From Janthinobacterium sp. UMAB-56 (GTDB lineage: Bacteria; Pseudomonadota; Gammaproteobacteria; Burkholderiales; Burkholderiaceae_D), in contig NZ_LT607658.1 of assembly GCF_900095265.1 (NCBI RefSeq), forward strand, positions 173,524 to 237,523: 64,000 bases of DNA. Direction: 5' to 3'. Both the position numbers and the translations under genes were made by a program. Under the pieces are notes generated by a model. The model saw only the letters and a list, made by a program, of their open reading frames with translations, was not told where the DNA came from and searched no databases. Positions 20,973-29,789 of this stretch are shown here, piece by piece. The first letter of the stretch is position 1. Each line of letters opens with the position of its first letter.

Positions 20973-22331
20973 CTATGGCCGGCTCAGCGACCATTGCTGA
21001 TTGTTCGCATTGGTCAAATTCCACTGGATGATCTGCGCGTTTTCCGCCGTACTCAGATTGAATACGTCCAGGGTCAGGTTGCTGTAGCGGTTGCTGATCG
21101 TCTGGTAGCCAGTCGCCGGGCTGGCGAAACGCCATTGCTGGCCCAGTCCGCCCCAGTAAGTCCATTGCGCGATGTTGGTCCCGGCCGTGGTCGAGTTGTT
21201 ATAGTCGTCCAGGCCCAGCAGGCTGTTTGCATTGATCAGGCTGTAATACCCATCGCCATGCCCCACCACATACCATTGCTGGTGTTTTGCCCCTGTGTAA
21301 GTTTGCTGCTGCACCAGTGCGCCATTCGCCGTGCCGGCGCCCGCCACGGCCAGCGCCTTGCCGCTCAGGCGCGAGCGCAGCACGGTAGGGCCATCCGAGA
21401 TACCGCCGCAGCTGGCGACGGAGAAATTGCGCGTCAGGCTGGGCCAGCCATCGCTGTAAGTCATCTTCAAAATGTCGAGCTTGGCCGCGCCATTGTCGTT
21501 GACGTCGTAATAGTGGATCGAGGTGTAGTTGCAGCCATCCTGCTTGAGCACGCCGATATGGCCCGGTCCCTTATACCTGCCGTCGAGGTTGGGCAGCAAG
21601 GTGTGCGTGCCGCTGTACGGTCCCGTCACGCTGCTGGCGCGCTGCACTTCCACGTAATATGTGCTGGCGGCGCCCTGGCAGCATTTTCCCCGATTGACGA
21701 ACAGGTAATAATACTGGCCGTCATGTGTGATGTAGGGCGCTTCGATATCCTTGCCGCCGCCACCGAGAATGGTCGTGACGTTGCCGCTCGTCTTTCCCGT
21801 GGCCTGGTTGATTTCCGTCACGCCGATGCCGCCAAAGAAGGAGCCGTACGACATGTAGACCTTGCCGTCATGGTCGCGCAACAGGGCCGGGTCGATGGCA
21901 TTGATTTCCGCGCCGCCCCCATACGATTGCACGACGATGCCCAGGTCCGTCCAGTTGGGGTTTTTCAGCGAGGCCGAGCGGGCCACGCCGATGGCCGATA
22001 CGGACGTGCCGAAGGTGGAGACCGAGTAATACAGGTAATAGTAGCCATTCATGTGGATCACTTCGGGGGCCCAGTACGAGCCGCTGAAGTTGGGGATTTT
22101 ATTGGCGATCCAGGCCGGCGGCGTGCTGAATACGGGCGCGGGGCCGGCCGACCATTTCAGCAGGTCCGTCGAGGTGGAATACCAGATGCCGTCGCCTGTG
22201 GTGAAATTGAAATACGTGTCGCCGTCGCGCGTGAGTGTGCCGGGGTCGTGCGCGTTGGGCACGCCGGTCAGATTGAGCGCTTGCGCGTGGGCGCAGAATA
22301 TCAGGCAGAGTGCCGCCAGGATGTGCTTCAT
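20973..22331 (-). CDS. secreted GH43 arabinan endo-1,5-alpha-L-arabinosidase with ricin-type lectin domain
   Basis: A 452-residue secreted glycoside hydrolase. ATG 22331 has GGAG upstream and a signal peptide ending in AHAQA. The GH43 five-blade propeller shows the general base in NAHDPGTLT, the pKa-tuning Asp in INAIDPALLRDHDGKVYMSYG and the acid Glu in DIEAPYITHDGQYYYLF; SYWAPEVIHMNGYYYLYYS is also typical. Residues from about 320 form a ricin-B/CBM13 beta-trefoil with three QQW motifs, a carbohydrate anchor. It should cleave plant arabinan outside the cell. Confidence 0.88.
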   Translation of the reverse strand: MKHILAALCLIFCAHAQALNLTGVPNAHDPGTLTRDGDTYFNFTTGDGIWYSTSTDLLKWSAGPAPVFSTPPAWIANKIPNFSGSYWAPEVIHMNGYYYLYYSVSTFGTSVSAIGVARSASLKNPNWTDLGIVVQSYGGGAEINAIDPALLRDHDGKVYMSYGSFFGGIGVTEINQATGKTSGNVTTILGGGGKDIEAPYITHDGQYYYLFVNRGKCCQGAASTYYVEVQRASSVTGPYSGTHTLLPNLDGRYKGPGHIGVLKQDGCNYTSIHYYDVNDNGAAKLDILKMTYSDGWPSLTRNFSVASCGGISDGPTVLRSRLSGKALAVAGAGTANGALVQQQTYTGAKHQQWYVVGHGDGYYSLINANSLLGLDDYNNSTTAGTNIAQWTYWGGLGQQWRFASPATGYQTISNRYSNLTLDVFNLSTAENAQIIQWNLTNANNQQWSLSRP

Positions 22332-22473
22332 CGTTGTCTCCGTACTGTTTTTATGGGGCGGTCCAGGCCGCACCCCAGAGTAGGGCGATGGTCAAATTTG
22401 CACTAATGAATTTTTTACAGGAAGCGATACCGGGGCCGGTATCGGTGCAGAAATAAAAGTGGTTCTGGAATAG

Positions 22474-22499
22474 AAAAAGCCCGGCTCAAAAACCGGGCT
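22474..22499 (-). terminator. terminator downstream of the tRNA-His remnant
   Basis: On the minus strand AGCCCGG and CCGGGCT (plus 22493-22499 and 22478-22484) form a stem followed by a T run (A on plus, 22474-22478). It points away from the tRNA remnant and is probably the original tRNA-His terminator. Confidence 0.7.
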
Positions 22500-22512
22500 C
22501 TTCTTTATTCTG

Positions 22513-22560
22513 TGGGGTGGCTGATGGGGCTCGAACCCACGACAACAGGAATCACAACCC
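22513..22560 (-). pseudogene. 3' half of tRNA-His (GTG anticodon): prophage left attachment site
   Basis: Read on the minus strand this gives the anticodon loop TTGTGAT (anticodon GTG; CAC on plus at 22553-22555), the 3' side of the anticodon stem, the T arm GTGGGTTCGAGCCCCAT, the acceptor strand CAGCCACC and an encoded CCA (22513-22515). The 5' half (acceptor, D arm) is absent: AT-rich sequence replaces it. This is the classic remnant left when an integrase recombines into the 3' half of a tRNA gene. The intact copy should lie at the other end of the element, which is not in the window. The rest of the 594-bp gap 22332-22925 is AT-rich with no gene I can support. Confidence 0.8.
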
Positions 22561-22925
22561 TAGCGCTTAACATAAATTTATTCTTTTAAATCAATACTTT
22601 AAAAATTTTATCTTCCAACGCTGGGCCATTTTTTATCACCAGTCTATGCGGCCTGCAGCCTGCTCGTTGGAAGATCGAACGATTGTCATCCTCCCTTTTG
22701 TACCTATTTCCCTCAGTTGAGAAGGCATTCCATTTCGCCAATTTGAATCCAAAGGTATTAGACGGACGCCCGTTATTCGGAATAGCATTGACGCGTTACA
22801 CCTTTCAACTTGGCAAGATGCTATCCTGTCAAAAACTGCCGAGTTCGGCCACAAGTGGTCATCGCGCATTTAGAATATTCTGGCGTATTCAATCGTCGAA
22901 ACAAGCGAAGAAATAGGGGATTTAC

Positions 22926-24008
22926 ATGTCTGACCAAATTGAACCAATTGGTGAAATTTTGCTTTGCTCTGACTGTTTTAAAGATGAGGGACTGCGGATT
23001 GATGCTGCAAACCATGGCGCTGAGCAGCCCGGTAATTGTCCGAACTGTCAAAGTGCCCATGGGAGCAAGTTGACACTAAATCATGTTAGAAGTCTCGCAT
23101 GGCGCTTCTTCGTTAGTGGAACTACAGTTAGGGGAGAGTACGGCGCAGCTCCAGTCATTCAGGTGAACGAGCAGCATTACGGCCAAAGTGACATCGTCCC
23201 GTCAGCTTGGCTCGAGAACGATGTCAGGTTGATTGAGGAGGCCGCTAAAATTGGCATGTTCCATTATGGACCACGACTGTGGATGGTCGGTGAAGTCGAG
23301 CCCTTAAAGGCTCTTCAGAATCCAATAACTCGTCCTCAGATTATCGAACGTATTCTGAAGGAGTACCCTGAGAGTACTCTCAGCGTTGGCAGTAAATTCT
23401 ATCGGCTGCGATTAGACCCTGAGCGCCCAGCCGATTCTTCAGAGTACGACAGTCCGCCGGCGGCTTTTTCGGGTAAAGGGCGTATGGATTCTCCAGGTCT
23501 ATCTGTCATGTATGGATCGCAAGATCTAGACGTCTGTATTCACGAATGCAGAGCGTCGACGGAGGATGAAGTCTATGTTGCTACCTTGAAGTGTAAGCGC
23601 GATATCCGGTTATTGGACCTCACTCACCCCCTAGAGGAAAGTGATTCTGTGACGGAGTTCGAGAGTCTGGATATGGCTATTCACATGCTGTTTCTTGCCC
23701 GATCTCACTCATATGACATTACGCGCGATATCGCTCTCGCTGCGAAGGACGCTGGTTATGATGGCGTGATTTATTCGTCCTTCTTTAGCTTGATTCGCAC
23801 AGGTACCCATCCTTTCGAGACGGTTTACGGTATGTCGGTTCGTCGAATCCATCCAGACCGAAAACAATACGTGGATGCGACTACCATTCGCAATTTTGGC
23901 TTATTTGGTAGACCCGTGGAGAATGACTTGGTCAGTGTCGAGTGCGTTAATCGGCTGGTACTCACCCAAGTTGGATATCAAGGGAATTTCGGGCCTGTCG
24001 AGTATTAA
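22926..24008 (+). CDS. RES-domain protein with N-terminal zinc ribbon (toxin- or defence-like cargo)
   Basis: A 360-residue protein with AGGGGA five bases before the ATG. A CxxC pair (Cys14/Cys17) and a second pair (Cys38/Cys41) form a likely zinc ribbon. The C-terminal half is a RES domain: FYRLRLDP (Arg160), GRMDSPGLSVMYGS (Arg186, Tyr196) and IHECR (Glu207), then the Ser in IYSSFFS. RES toxins such as MbcT degrade NAD+ by an ADP-ribosyltransferase-like fold. No Xre/MbcA antitoxin gene lies beside it, so it is not a standard RES-Xre pair. Lower GC than its neighbours and its place between the attachment site and integrase mark it as cargo. NAD+ breakdown during infection is a hypothesis. 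Confidence 0.75.
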   Translation: MSDQIEPIGEILLCSDCFKDEGLRIDAANHGAEQPGNCPNCQSAHGSKLTLNHVRSLAWRFFVSGTTVRGEYGAAPVIQVNEQHYGQSDIVPSAWLENDVRLIEEAAKIGMFHYGPRLWMVGEVEPLKALQNPITRPQIIERILKEYPESTLSVGSKFYRLRLDPERPADSSEYDSPPAAFSGKGRMDSPGLSVMYGSQDLDVCIHECRASTEDEVYVATLKCKRDIRLLDLTHPLEESDSVTEFESLDMAIHMLFLARSHSYDITRDIALAAKDAGYDGVIYSSFFSLIRTGTHPFETVYGMSVRRIHPDRKQYVDATTIRNFGLFGRPVENDLVSVECVNRLVLTQVGYQGNFGPVEY

Positions 24009-24159
24009 AATCAATGTTGGATTGTCGGGAAAATGCTTGCGACCGCGATAGCCAAAGCAGAGGATTATGTATTTCCGGGAAAGAAAGTCACTGTTCAGGA
24101 TAGAAAGAAAATATCAATTTGGTTGACGCTCGGAACAAGTGACTTGCTAAGGAAAATAC

Positions 24160-25365
24160 TTACTCGGTGGCACCAGCCTTCTTGATTTTCCTGCGATCGT
24201 AGTGCTTGTGCGTGGTGCTGGGGTTCGCGTGAGCGGCAAAATCATACGCGTCGACGTTGCGCTGGTCGAACTTGGCCGTGATGGCCGCCGGCCGAATGTC
24301 CTGCAGTGAAAAATACTGTGCGTGGTCTGCAAGGCGGTAGCCGGCCTCATACTTCGCCACTTTCAGCCCCTTCTTGTACGCCAGGATATATTCCAGCTCT
24401 GCGGCGCGTTTGCGGGCAAGCGCGGCGGCCGCCTCGGTATCAAACGTGGCGATCCACTCGAACATGGCGTCTTGCCATACCGACCCCATCCCTGACCGTG
24501 TGTACGCCTGGCCTTTTGAATTGGCGAACAGGTATTGGCGCGGGACCGAGTGCGTTTGCTCAGCGCGCGCGACGACCACGCGCAACCTGGTCGACCACTC
24601 CCGCAGCTTCATCACCTCGGCCTGGCCCTTCTTGCGCTTGGCGCTGGTGACGATAACGCCTTCCTTTATCTTGCCTGAGATATGGAACGGCCGCACCTCG
24701 GCCGCGCGAAAGCCGGTCAAGTAGGTGAACATGGCGGCGCAGCCCAGGTTGCGGAAGGTGGCGGTCTGGCGCAGCGACCAAAGGTAAAAACGCACAACCT
24801 GGCTGCGGGTGATTGTCCGCACGTCCTTCTCGATGTCGTTCTGCATGATATCGGTGAACGGCATCGCCTCGATCACGCCCCAGCGCACGGCGTATTTGCA
24901 GATGGTCGACATCAGCGACAGTTCCTTGTTCGCCTTCGCCGGCGCGCCGGCTTTGGCGCGCGCGTCCAAGTACTGATAGCCGTGCAGCATGCGCAGCGAT
25001 TTTGGATCCATTTTGCCGAAGAACTTGGTCAGGTTCTTGTAGCCGGATTCCCGGACGGCCAGGCCATCCTTGGACTGGTCGAGGTAATGGGTGGGCGCGA
25101 TCTCGTCGCGGAACCGCTCGATCAGCTGCGCCACTGAGCCGGCGATGATCTTGCCCTCGATGATGTCGAGCGCCTTGCGCTTGGCCGCGCGATCAGCGTC
25201 AGCGATGCCTTTTCGATCGCCAACCATGGCCGTGGCCAGCGTCTCGCTGCTGCCGTCCGGGTGCTGGTAATAGAAGGATATTTTCCGGACGCCGACGCGC
25301 TTGTAAAGACGGTCGATGCCGGTGCGTTCTTTAGCAGAACGCTTGGAGGTTTGGTGCTTGATCAT
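24160..25365 (-). CDS. int: tyrosine-type phage integrase
   Basis: Site-specific recombinase, 401 residues from ATG 25365 (MIKHQTSKRSAKERTG). The frame continues upstream, but that region overlaps the excisionase-like gene. The N-terminal arm-binding part, a core-binding SAM-like domain (about 80-180) and the catalytic domain are present. Catalytic residues visible are Arg in YLTGFRAAEVRP, the second Arg in LQDIRPAAIT (Asp replaces the usual His of the HxxR box), His in AAHANPSTTHKHYDRR and nucleophile Tyr in HYDRR. It is the last gene of the leftward operon, and the tRNA-His remnant is the presumed target. Confidence 0.92.
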   Translation of the reverse strand: MIKHQTSKRSAKERTGIDRLYKRVGVRKISFYYQHPDGSSETLATAMVGDRKGIADADRAAKRKALDIIEGKIIAGSVAQLIERFRDEIAPTHYLDQSKDGLAVRESGYKNLTKFFGKMDPKSLRMLHGYQYLDARAKAGAPAKANKELSLMSTICKYAVRWGVIEAMPFTDIMQNDIEKDVRTITRSQVVRFYLWSLRQTATFRNLGCAAMFTYLTGFRAAEVRPFHISGKIKEGVIVTSAKRKKGQAEVMKLREWSTRLRVVVARAEQTHSVPRQYLFANSKGQAYTRSGMGSVWQDAMFEWIATFDTEAAAALARKRAAELEYILAYKKGLKVAKYEAGYRLADHAQYFSLQDIRPAAITAKFDQRNVDAYDFAAHANPSTTHKHYDRRKIKKAGATE

Positions 25366-25558
25366 ATTTGATTGAGGTTGCTTCTTCTGTGATGCCCATC
25401 TTGCGATCATGATAGGCCCGTGCCACTTTCGGTAGACCGCGCGCGTCGACTTCAAACTTCCAGCGGTTTTTCGTGAGCCAGGCCTGCATGCGGCAGCGCT
25501 GGCCAGGCTTGCATCCGACCAGCTCGGCCAGTTCGGATGCGCTTAAGTAGTTCGTCAT
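25331..25558 (-). CDS. DUF4224-type small protein, excisionase-like
   Basis: A 75-residue protein, MTNYLSASELAELVGCKPGQRCRMQ..., with the DUF4224 signature: a short winged-helix-like motif ending in RAYHDRKMG. It lies directly upstream of the integrase and overlaps its start by 35 bases. Proteins in this position are thought to bend att DNA for excision, although that is not proven for DUF4224. Start at ATG 25558; an alternative GTG lies nine bases upstream. Confidence 0.75.
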   Translation of the reverse strand: MTNYLSASELAELVGCKPGQRCRMQAWLTKNRWKFEVDARGLPKVARAYHDRKMGITEEATSIKYDQAPNLQAFC

Positions 25559-25794
25559 GGATACCACCAGTACAGACTGAACAGGGCGCTGGCCAGCGAT
25601 GCGAACGCGACGGCGATACGCAGACGGTAGGGCATAGGCTCGGCGCGGCCCTGGCGCCGTTTTGGTGGCTTACCGAGTGAGGCGCTGACGGCCGCCATGT
25701 ACGCGGCGATGGCTTTGTCTTCACGCTGCTCGACCCGGTCCGCCAAGCGCCTTTCCAAGCTGCGCAGCAGGCGCCGGAATTGGAGGCTGATCAT
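25555..25794 (-). CDS. small phage membrane protein
   Basis: A 79-residue protein, basic in its first 50 residues (RRLLRSLERRLADRVEQRED), with one C-terminal transmembrane segment (IAVAFASLASALFSLYWW). It overlaps the neighbouring genes by four bases on both sides, so it belongs to the leftward early operon. Function unknown. Confidence 0.6.
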   Translation of the reverse strand: MISLQFRRLLRSLERRLADRVEQREDKAIAAYMAAVSASLGKPPKRRQGRAEPMPYRLRIAVAFASLASALFSLYWWYP

Positions 25795-26846
25795 TCGCCC
25801 TCCGTTTTCTTAGCCCGGTCCAGGCGTTCGATCTCGGCGACCAAGAGCGCTGCGGCTTTAACGAGTTCCTGCCGTCGATCGCAGGGCTTTGGTGGTCCCC
25901 AGTCGGCAGGGATGATCGCTTGGCCCCAGGTCATGCCGTAGCCGGTTTCCTCTGCCGGCCAATCGCGGGCGGCTGGCGGCATAGCGTAGAACGTGGCGTA
26001 AGCAGCGATCTCGTCGTTTTGATGCACATCATCGTGTTCCAGGTCGTAGCCTTCCGACTTGATCTGCCGATCGCGCTCAGCAATCACATCGCGCGTGGCG
26101 GCACTGGTTGGCGGCAGCTTGTCGGCATACTCGATGATCGATGAGCGCAGCCATTCTGCGCCGCGATTGAAGCCGTCAGCATAGGCCGTAGCTGTCGTTT
26201 CCGTGTAGACCCAGCCGGTGACGCCAATATTTACCAGATGCACTGCAGCCAGCGGCCCAACGCCCTTGTCCAGCACCAGGCGAGCAGGCATGCGGGCCAT
26301 CATGGCCTTGCATACGCTTACTGGCTCCTCTAGCGGCGCGCCGTCGCGTATTGCGTCCAATAAAACACTGTGCCCCACGCTCACTTTAGGGGGCGCTGGG
26401 TGGGTGAAGAGTGGGACGAGGTCAGCAGTGTTGATGCCGGCTCGCGTGGCCCATTTGCTGGCACTGTCATAACTAGAAAACCATACGCGGACGATTCGAT
26501 TGTCCGTGGCGAACACAGCAAACCCTATGGCATCGTCTTGTTGGATGCGCGTTGGTGATACGCCGTTCGAGGAGTGGGCCTCTTCGATCAGCGCGCCGAC
26601 GATCTCGGCCGGGCTGCGCTTGAACTGGAACTGTGGGCGGTATGCCTGGATCTCCTGCAGCAGCTCGGCGCCGAGGTTGGCCATGGCGGCCACCTGGTGC
26701 GGGCCGTTGGGCAGGAAGTCCAGGGTGGCGGTGTCGATGGTGATCGATGCAGTTTGGCCGGCGCGCATTGCTTGCCAGTCCAGGCGTTCCTGCACTTCTA
26801 CGGCATCGATGCGCTCAGCGCCGGCGGCTGTTTGGGGCGTATTCAT
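25791..26846 (-). CDS. phage hypothetical protein with conserved C-terminal AERDRQ domain
   Basis: A 351-residue protein. The C-terminal 100 residues (DVIAERDRQIKSEGYDLEHDD, then WPAEETGYGMTWGQAIIPADWGPPKP and RRQELVKAAALLVAEIERLDR) match a domain often seen in small early phage proteins of unknown role. The N-terminal part is not recognised. It has four-base overlaps with both neighbours, no membrane segment and no obvious catalytic motif. Confidence 0.65.
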   Translation of the reverse strand: MNTPQTAAGAERIDAVEVQERLDWQAMRAGQTASITIDTATLDFLPNGPHQVAAMANLGAELLQEIQAYRPQFQFKRSPAEIVGALIEEAHSSNGVSPTRIQQDDAIGFAVFATDNRIVRVWFSSYDSASKWATRAGINTADLVPLFTHPAPPKVSVGHSVLLDAIRDGAPLEEPVSVCKAMMARMPARLVLDKGVGPLAAVHLVNIGVTGWVYTETTATAYADGFNRGAEWLRSSIIEYADKLPPTSAATRDVIAERDRQIKSEGYDLEHDDVHQNDEIAAYATFYAMPPAARDWPAEETGYGMTWGQAIIPADWGPPKPCDRRQELVKAAALLVAEIERLDRAKKTEGE

Positions 26847-27592
26847 GCTGCAGCTCCTTGCGTCGATGGCAGGATCTGCAGGGCAGTTGCTGGCCGGCCT
26901 GGCGCTGGCGCGTAGCTCGTCGACGAGCAGGCGTCAAAACTGCTCATGTCCAGTTCATGCATCAGAAAGTGGTTGAACTCGATCAGGCCGCCATTCTCGA
27001 TCTCATGGACGACGGCGGCAGCAAGTGCCACGGGCAGCGCCTGTTTGGGGTTGAGCACGAAGAAGCGGCGATCGCAGTTATCCGGGCTGAGTGCCTCGCG
27101 CGCGCCGGTCATGAAAACCACGTTGAGGCTGTTCGAAATGGCGATATCGGGCAGGCCGTGGCGATGGACCACAATGTTCGATGAGGTGATCAGGTTTTTC
27201 ACGCAGGCGGTGTCTAGGTCCGAATTCTTGAGGTCTGACAGCCCGGCATAGCGCTTGCCGATGGCCCATGCGTTAAATGTTCGGCGTGGCAAGACGCCCC
27301 CAAGCTGCGCCTGGTTGCCATACATCGGACCGATGACTTGCTCGAAGAGCAGGTGGCCAGCGCCGTCTTTGTTAGTCGTGAGGATTGCCGTGCGCATCTT
27401 TGCGCCACGGTTGCGCAGCGGGTAGGCCAGCCAGCGTGCCAGCCAAAGGGCCTTTGCTTCGTCCTGATCGCACAGGTGCAGCAACAGCATGCGGATATGC
27501 GGCGCGGTGACGGTGGCCACCGGCGCTGCAGGCTGGACGAGCGAGCCGAGGAGGGTGCGGATGTTGGCGATGATGGCTGTAATGAATTTCAT
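26843..27592 (-). CDS. helicase-like protein (DUF5906/SF3-type) with degenerate Walker A
   Basis: A 249-residue protein similar in layout to the ATPase domain of phage primase-helicases: WLARWLAYPLRNRGAKMRTAIL, then a site where GxGK(S/T) is expected but reads DGAGHLLFEQ, then TFNAWAIGKRY and the SF3 arginine motif DNCDRRFFVLN. The P-loop Lys is missing, so it may bind but not hydrolyse ATP, or may serve as a structural partner. A second, intact helicase lies at 33315-35849. It is placed between parB and the AERDRQ-domain gene. Assignment is by motif only. Confidence 0.55.
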   Translation of the reverse strand: MKFITAIIANIRTLLGSLVQPAAPVATVTAPHIRMLLLHLCDQDEAKALWLARWLAYPLRNRGAKMRTAILTTNKDGAGHLLFEQVIGPMYGNQAQLGGVLPRRTFNAWAIGKRYAGLSDLKNSDLDTACVKNLITSSNIVVHRHGLPDIAISNSLNVVFMTGAREALSPDNCDRRFFVLNPKQALPVALAAAVVHEIENGGLIEFNHFLMHELDMSSFDACSSTSYAPAPGRPATALQILPSTQGAAA

Positions 27593-27614
27593 GATTGCTC
27601 CGTTTTAGTGGTGG

Positions 27615-29789
27615 TTATTGAGGGGCTGCTTCGGTATCAGGCGTGGGCGTTGTGGTGCCGGCGGCCGGGGATTTGGGCCATGGCCATGGATCTGGTTTGG
27701 CGGTGGTTTTTGGCTTGCGTACGCGCGGTGCTGGCGTCTTGATTTCTGGTTCCGGCTGGTCGACCGCAGCTACTGCAGGCGCCTCGATCTCGGCTACTTC
27801 TACGCTTGAGGACAGGCCGATTTGGTCTGCCAGGTTGGCAGCGTCCTCGTCGTCGGACTCTTCCTGCGCCACGTGGGCCGCGCCTGGTGTGCTTGCTTCT
27901 CCGGCGCGCAGCCAGACTTGACCTGGTGCGTAATTCCAGCCAAGGGCTTTCGCGGCCCGATCGAGGGAATAGACCAAGAGCGGCCGCTCGGCGAGAATAA
28001 ATTTACTGAGGTCATTTAGGCGGTCTGGTGCGTTGGCGATGAGGTCACTCAACTGGTGCTCCTGCAGATCCTCAAACGCGATCGACGCCATTTCCAGCTG
28101 CAGGCGTACGGCATCAGGGTCTATGCCTTCATGCCTGGCCATGGCATGTATTGCGGCCTGCTGGTTTTCGAGGTCTTCGTTATCCCAGCCATTGGTAATC
28201 AGGCTGTCGCCTAGCAGCAGGTCGACCAGTAGCAACTGCAAATCGGACAGGCCAGCCTGATCGATATAGGCGTGAATGCTCTCGGTGCTGGAGGTGTCAA
28301 ACGTGTATACGCCGGCGAGAGCCTCGTCTGGCAGATCGCGGTCAATCAGCACCAGTTTGGTAAATTCGCGCAGCGAGGCCAGTGAGAAACCGTTGGCGCC
28401 GCGTGCGCGCAGGCGCTTGTAAAGCTCGATGCGGTACGCCTCTTCCTGTTCGGCTTTTTTCTCTTCCGCGCGTGCGATTTCCCGTTGCTTTTCGGCGGCC
28501 GCTTGCTTTTCCGGTGTATGTGCAGCGGCCTCCTTTTTTGCTTCTGCGGCGCGGAGTGCCGACATGCGCGCGTCATAGACTTCTTTTGTTTCGCACGCGC
28601 CGGCATCTTCCAAGAGTTTCTGGATGGTCGCCTTATCGTAAAAGGGGGTCAACAGGCCCTTCTCGTCCTTCACGTACCACGCTGGCTCGGGCAGCAGACC
28701 GCTCTCAAGGAATTTCTCTGTATTGCCTTCATTTTTTGTGCTGGGCGCGTTGCGTTCGAAGACCCACAACGGCGACGCCAGCGCTACAAACTGGCTGCTG
28801 GTTCTATATTCATTCTGGCGTCTTTTTGTCGCCCCATCCTCGCCTTCGTAGACAGGCACGCCGCCTTGGGATGCTGCTGCAATGGCTAATGCATCGTGCG
28901 CCTGGCGCTTTTCGGCGTAGCACGCCGGATCTGTGCAGACGTCTGCACTTTTGATGTCAGTGAATACGTCCGGCTGGTTACCTGTTTTCTTGGGGCACTT
29001 GGTACAGGCGCCGGCAAGAGGCAGTAAGGCGGCATCGCTGAGCTTAAACAGCGCGCGGGTCAGGTCGACCATATAGCGGGTCTGGATATGCTGTAACGCC
29101 GCGCGGTACGACATCGGCTCGCCAGTGCGCTGATCTGGCGCGCTGATCTCGGACAGCGCCTTGATCTGCAGGGCAGGGACAGGTACGCGTGCGATCAGCA
29201 GCGCTGTCGAGGCGGAAATCGCGTCATCGAGGAACTTCTCGCGCACCTCGGTCGTCAGTGCGCACAACTTCAGGCGGGCATAAATATAGGAGCGTGATAC
29301 TTCCAGTTTTACGACCAGCTGGTCGGCCGTGTATCCGGCCTGCAGCATGAGTTCCTGGAACCCTTCCGCCTCTTCCATCGGGTGCGGGTCTTCTCGCTGC
29401 AGGTTCTCCAGGATCTGTATTTCGCGCGCCTGGCTATCGGTCAGGTTGCGGGTAATGGTCGACACGACGTCCAGCGCGGCGATGCCGGCAGCGCGCCAGC
29501 GGCGTTCGCCAGCGACGATCTCGAACGGCTCGGGCGCTTCGGCGGTCGGCGTGACTGGTCGGATCAGGATCGGCTGGATGATGCCAACCTCTTTGATGTT
29601 CGCGGCCAGCTTCTGCAGTTTGACTTCGTCGAAGCGTTTGCGATTCGTGTAGCTGGGGCGGATATCTGCGCGGCGGGTGCTGCCGTACACAGGGCCGTCG
29701 ACCAGCTCGTCGACGACGATGGTTTTCGCTTTGCGTGCCGGCGCGGTTTTCAGGCCCCCGATGGTGGGGATTACGAGGTCGCTACTCAT
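27615..29789 (-). CDS. ParB/RepB/Spo0J-family protein without ParA
   Basis: A large (724 residues) ParB-like protein in the early leftward operon. The N-terminal CTPase/nuclease-like domain has GERRWRA (box II) and ENLQRED (box III), the motifs that bind CTP in ParB clamps. A helix-turn-helix region follows (LVVKLEVSRSYIYARLKLC). The middle has a zinc-like cluster CTKCPKK and VCTDPACY, then a long Ala/Lys/Glu-rich coil and a Pro-rich tail. No parA is nearby. A 16-bp palindrome found three times in the prophage, once inside this gene (28933-28948), is a possible cognate parS. The role may be segregation, replication or late-gene control. Confidence 0.8.
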   Translation of the reverse strand: MSSDLVIPTIGGLKTAPARKAKTIVVDELVDGPVYGSTRRADIRPSYTNRKRFDEVKLQKLAANIKEVGIIQPILIRPVTPTAEAPEPFEIVAGERRWRAAGIAALDVVSTITRNLTDSQAREIQILENLQREDPHPMEEAEGFQELMLQAGYTADQLVVKLEVSRSYIYARLKLCALTTEVREKFLDDAISASTALLIARVPVPALQIKALSEISAPDQRTGEPMSYRAALQHIQTRYMVDLTRALFKLSDAALLPLAGACTKCPKKTGNQPDVFTDIKSADVCTDPACYAEKRQAHDALAIAAASQGGVPVYEGEDGATKRRQNEYRTSSQFVALASPLWVFERNAPSTKNEGNTEKFLESGLLPEPAWYVKDEKGLLTPFYDKATIQKLLEDAGACETKEVYDARMSALRAAEAKKEAAAHTPEKQAAAEKQREIARAEEKKAEQEEAYRIELYKRLRARGANGFSLASLREFTKLVLIDRDLPDEALAGVYTFDTSSTESIHAYIDQAGLSDLQLLLVDLLLGDSLITNGWDNEDLENQQAAIHAMARHEGIDPDAVRLQLEMASIAFEDLQEHQLSDLIANAPDRLNDLSKFILAERPLLVYSLDRAAKALGWNYAPGQVWLRAGEASTPGAAHVAQEESDDEDAANLADQIGLSSSVEVAEIEAPAVAAVDQPEPEIKTPAPRVRKPKTTAKPDPWPWPKSPAAGTTTPTPDTEAAPQ
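28933..28948. repeat. palindrome copy 1 (parS-like), inside parB
   Basis: Perfect 16-bp palindrome GTGCAGACGTCTGCAC. The minus-strand flank continues AGATC, exactly as in copy 2. Same length and symmetry as chromosomal parS sites but a different sequence. Confidence 0.65.

Noticed and set aside
20994-22406. 470-codon frame opposite the GH43 gene
   Set aside because: Shadow frame; GH43 and ricin motifs clearly place the gene on the minus strand.
22513-22560. Complete tRNA-His gene
   Set aside because: The D arm and 5' acceptor strand are missing; only the 3' half is present.
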